From contig JBOGPP010000217.1 in assembly GCA_050748485.1 (NCBI GenBank), positions 1 through 13,437 on the forward strand: a stretch of 13,437 bases of DNA. The letters run 5' to 3'. Below the pieces are notes generated by a model. The model had not been told where the DNA came from. It did no database searches and saw only the letters and a list, made by a program, of their open reading frames with translations. Each line of letters opens with the position of its first letter. Position 1 is the first letter of the stretch. The translations under genes and the position numbers were made by a program. This document shows positions 12,920 to 13,437 of this stretch, piece after piece. Source of the DNA: TH5896 sp050748485. GTDB lineage: Archaea; Thermoproteota; Nitrososphaeria; Nitrososphaerales; Nitrososphaeraceae.

Positions 12920-13437
12920 ATGTTTCTTTTTTGCAAATCATGCCTGATCATCGTGATATTACTTAATCTGATCTTCATCTTGAATTCCGTTACTGTAGCT
13001 CAGAATATAGTAAGAGCGCAAGCAACAGAAAATGGAACATATCCATATCAGGCACCCTTATTTGCATCTCTAGATGACAGGGAAGACACGAACACTGAAG
13101 AGCGAAGAATAGAAAATGAAATGATACGGCAAAACTCTATAGTACCACCATCATATTCTACAGATAACCAATCAAGTACTGGAGAACTACTCCTCTCTGC
13201 CAATAATCCATTGAAGGTGGCAGATAGCTATCGGGATCAGGATAGCAGAGTTTACGACGCATCTAATACTTCTGGATCCTTCTATCTTGGAGATGTCCAA
13301 TTTACTCACTATCGTATCAATGTAAATGGAATTTCGATGCATTATGTAAAGGGCGGCGAGGGCGACCCGATTGTATTATTACATGGATGGCCTAAAACAT
13401 AGTATGAATGGAGATACATTATGCCCATTTTGGTAAA
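12920..13437 (+). pseudogene. Exported alpha/beta-hydrolase, N-terminal part, interrupted by TAG and cut by right edge
   Basis: From ATG at 12920, a signal peptide (about 6-28, ending near VRAQA) is followed by a polar linker to about residue 120. Then comes the first part of an alpha/beta-hydrolase fold: VQFTHYRINVNGISMHYVKG, EGDPIVLLHGWPKT. HGWP is the oxyanion-hole loop of the epoxide hydrolase/haloalkane dehalogenase type. The frame stops at TAG 13400-13402, but continues with YEWRYIMPILVK to the edge. Family members read HGWPxTWYEWRxxxPxLA here, so the TAG stands exactly where a Trp (TGG) belongs: one G-to-A change. The catalytic Asp/Ser and His would lie beyond the edge. It may be a pseudogene, a sequencing error, or an amber codon that is read through. 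The start is supported by the signal peptide; nearby ATGs at 12910 and 12916 are in another frame. Confidence 0.78.

Noticed and set aside
1..13437. CRISPR array, insertion sequence or prophage
   Set aside because: No regularly spaced repeats with unique spacers, no transposase or integrase motifs, and no terminal inverted repeats were found on either strand.

Overview
The window looks like chromosomal DNA of an ammonia-oxidising archaeon of the Nitrososphaeria (Thaumarchaeota), probably a Nitrososphaera/Nitrosocosmicus-type soil lineage. The reasons are AT-rich DNA, archaeal TATA-type promoters placed about 25-35 bases before starts (several genes look leaderless), TTG and GTG starts, and protein types I associate with that group (CopD-like membrane protein, secreted Ig-like proteins, PQQ-type sugar dehydrogenase, Asp-box propeller). 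This assignment is inference; no rRNA or marker gene is present.

Layout. The left edge (1-1243, minus) holds the start of a CopD-like copper-associated membrane protein running off the edge, preceded by a secreted Ig-like protein. Next come a small secreted two-cysteine protein (1488-2078), a four-helix membrane protein (2320-2724) and a decayed plus-strand gene relic (about 2761-2908). Then follow a secreted PQQ-dependent glucose/sorbosone dehydrogenase-like enzyme (3038-4453) and a secreted protein with a conserved cysteine-containing core (4784-5926), all minus. A plus-strand multi-pass membrane protein with a His-rich extracellular domain follows (6498-7685); the relic at 2.8 kb is a broken copy of its C-terminal half. 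A second member of the two-cysteine secreted family (8490-9176), a secreted Asp-box beta-propeller (9393-10694) and a type-I-like membrane-anchored protein (11036-11881) follow on the minus strand. The right end (12.2-13.4 kb, plus) carries two genes that each appear broken by one base: a small zinc-ribbon protein with a one-base shift in an A7 tract, and an exported alpha/beta-hydrolase whose expected Trp codon is an in-frame TAG.

Taken together, almost every gene here acts in the membrane or outside the cell. The genes are spaced 100-1000 bases apart with their own promoters rather than packed in operons. The spacers contain relics, which points to an accessory, slowly eroding 'secretome' region. 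Two genes, the sugar dehydrogenase and the Asp-box propeller, share a nearly identical promoter block, suggesting co-regulation. The left-edge pair and perhaps the 395-residue membrane protein fit a copper-related envelope function, but only the CopD-like call has family support from sequence.
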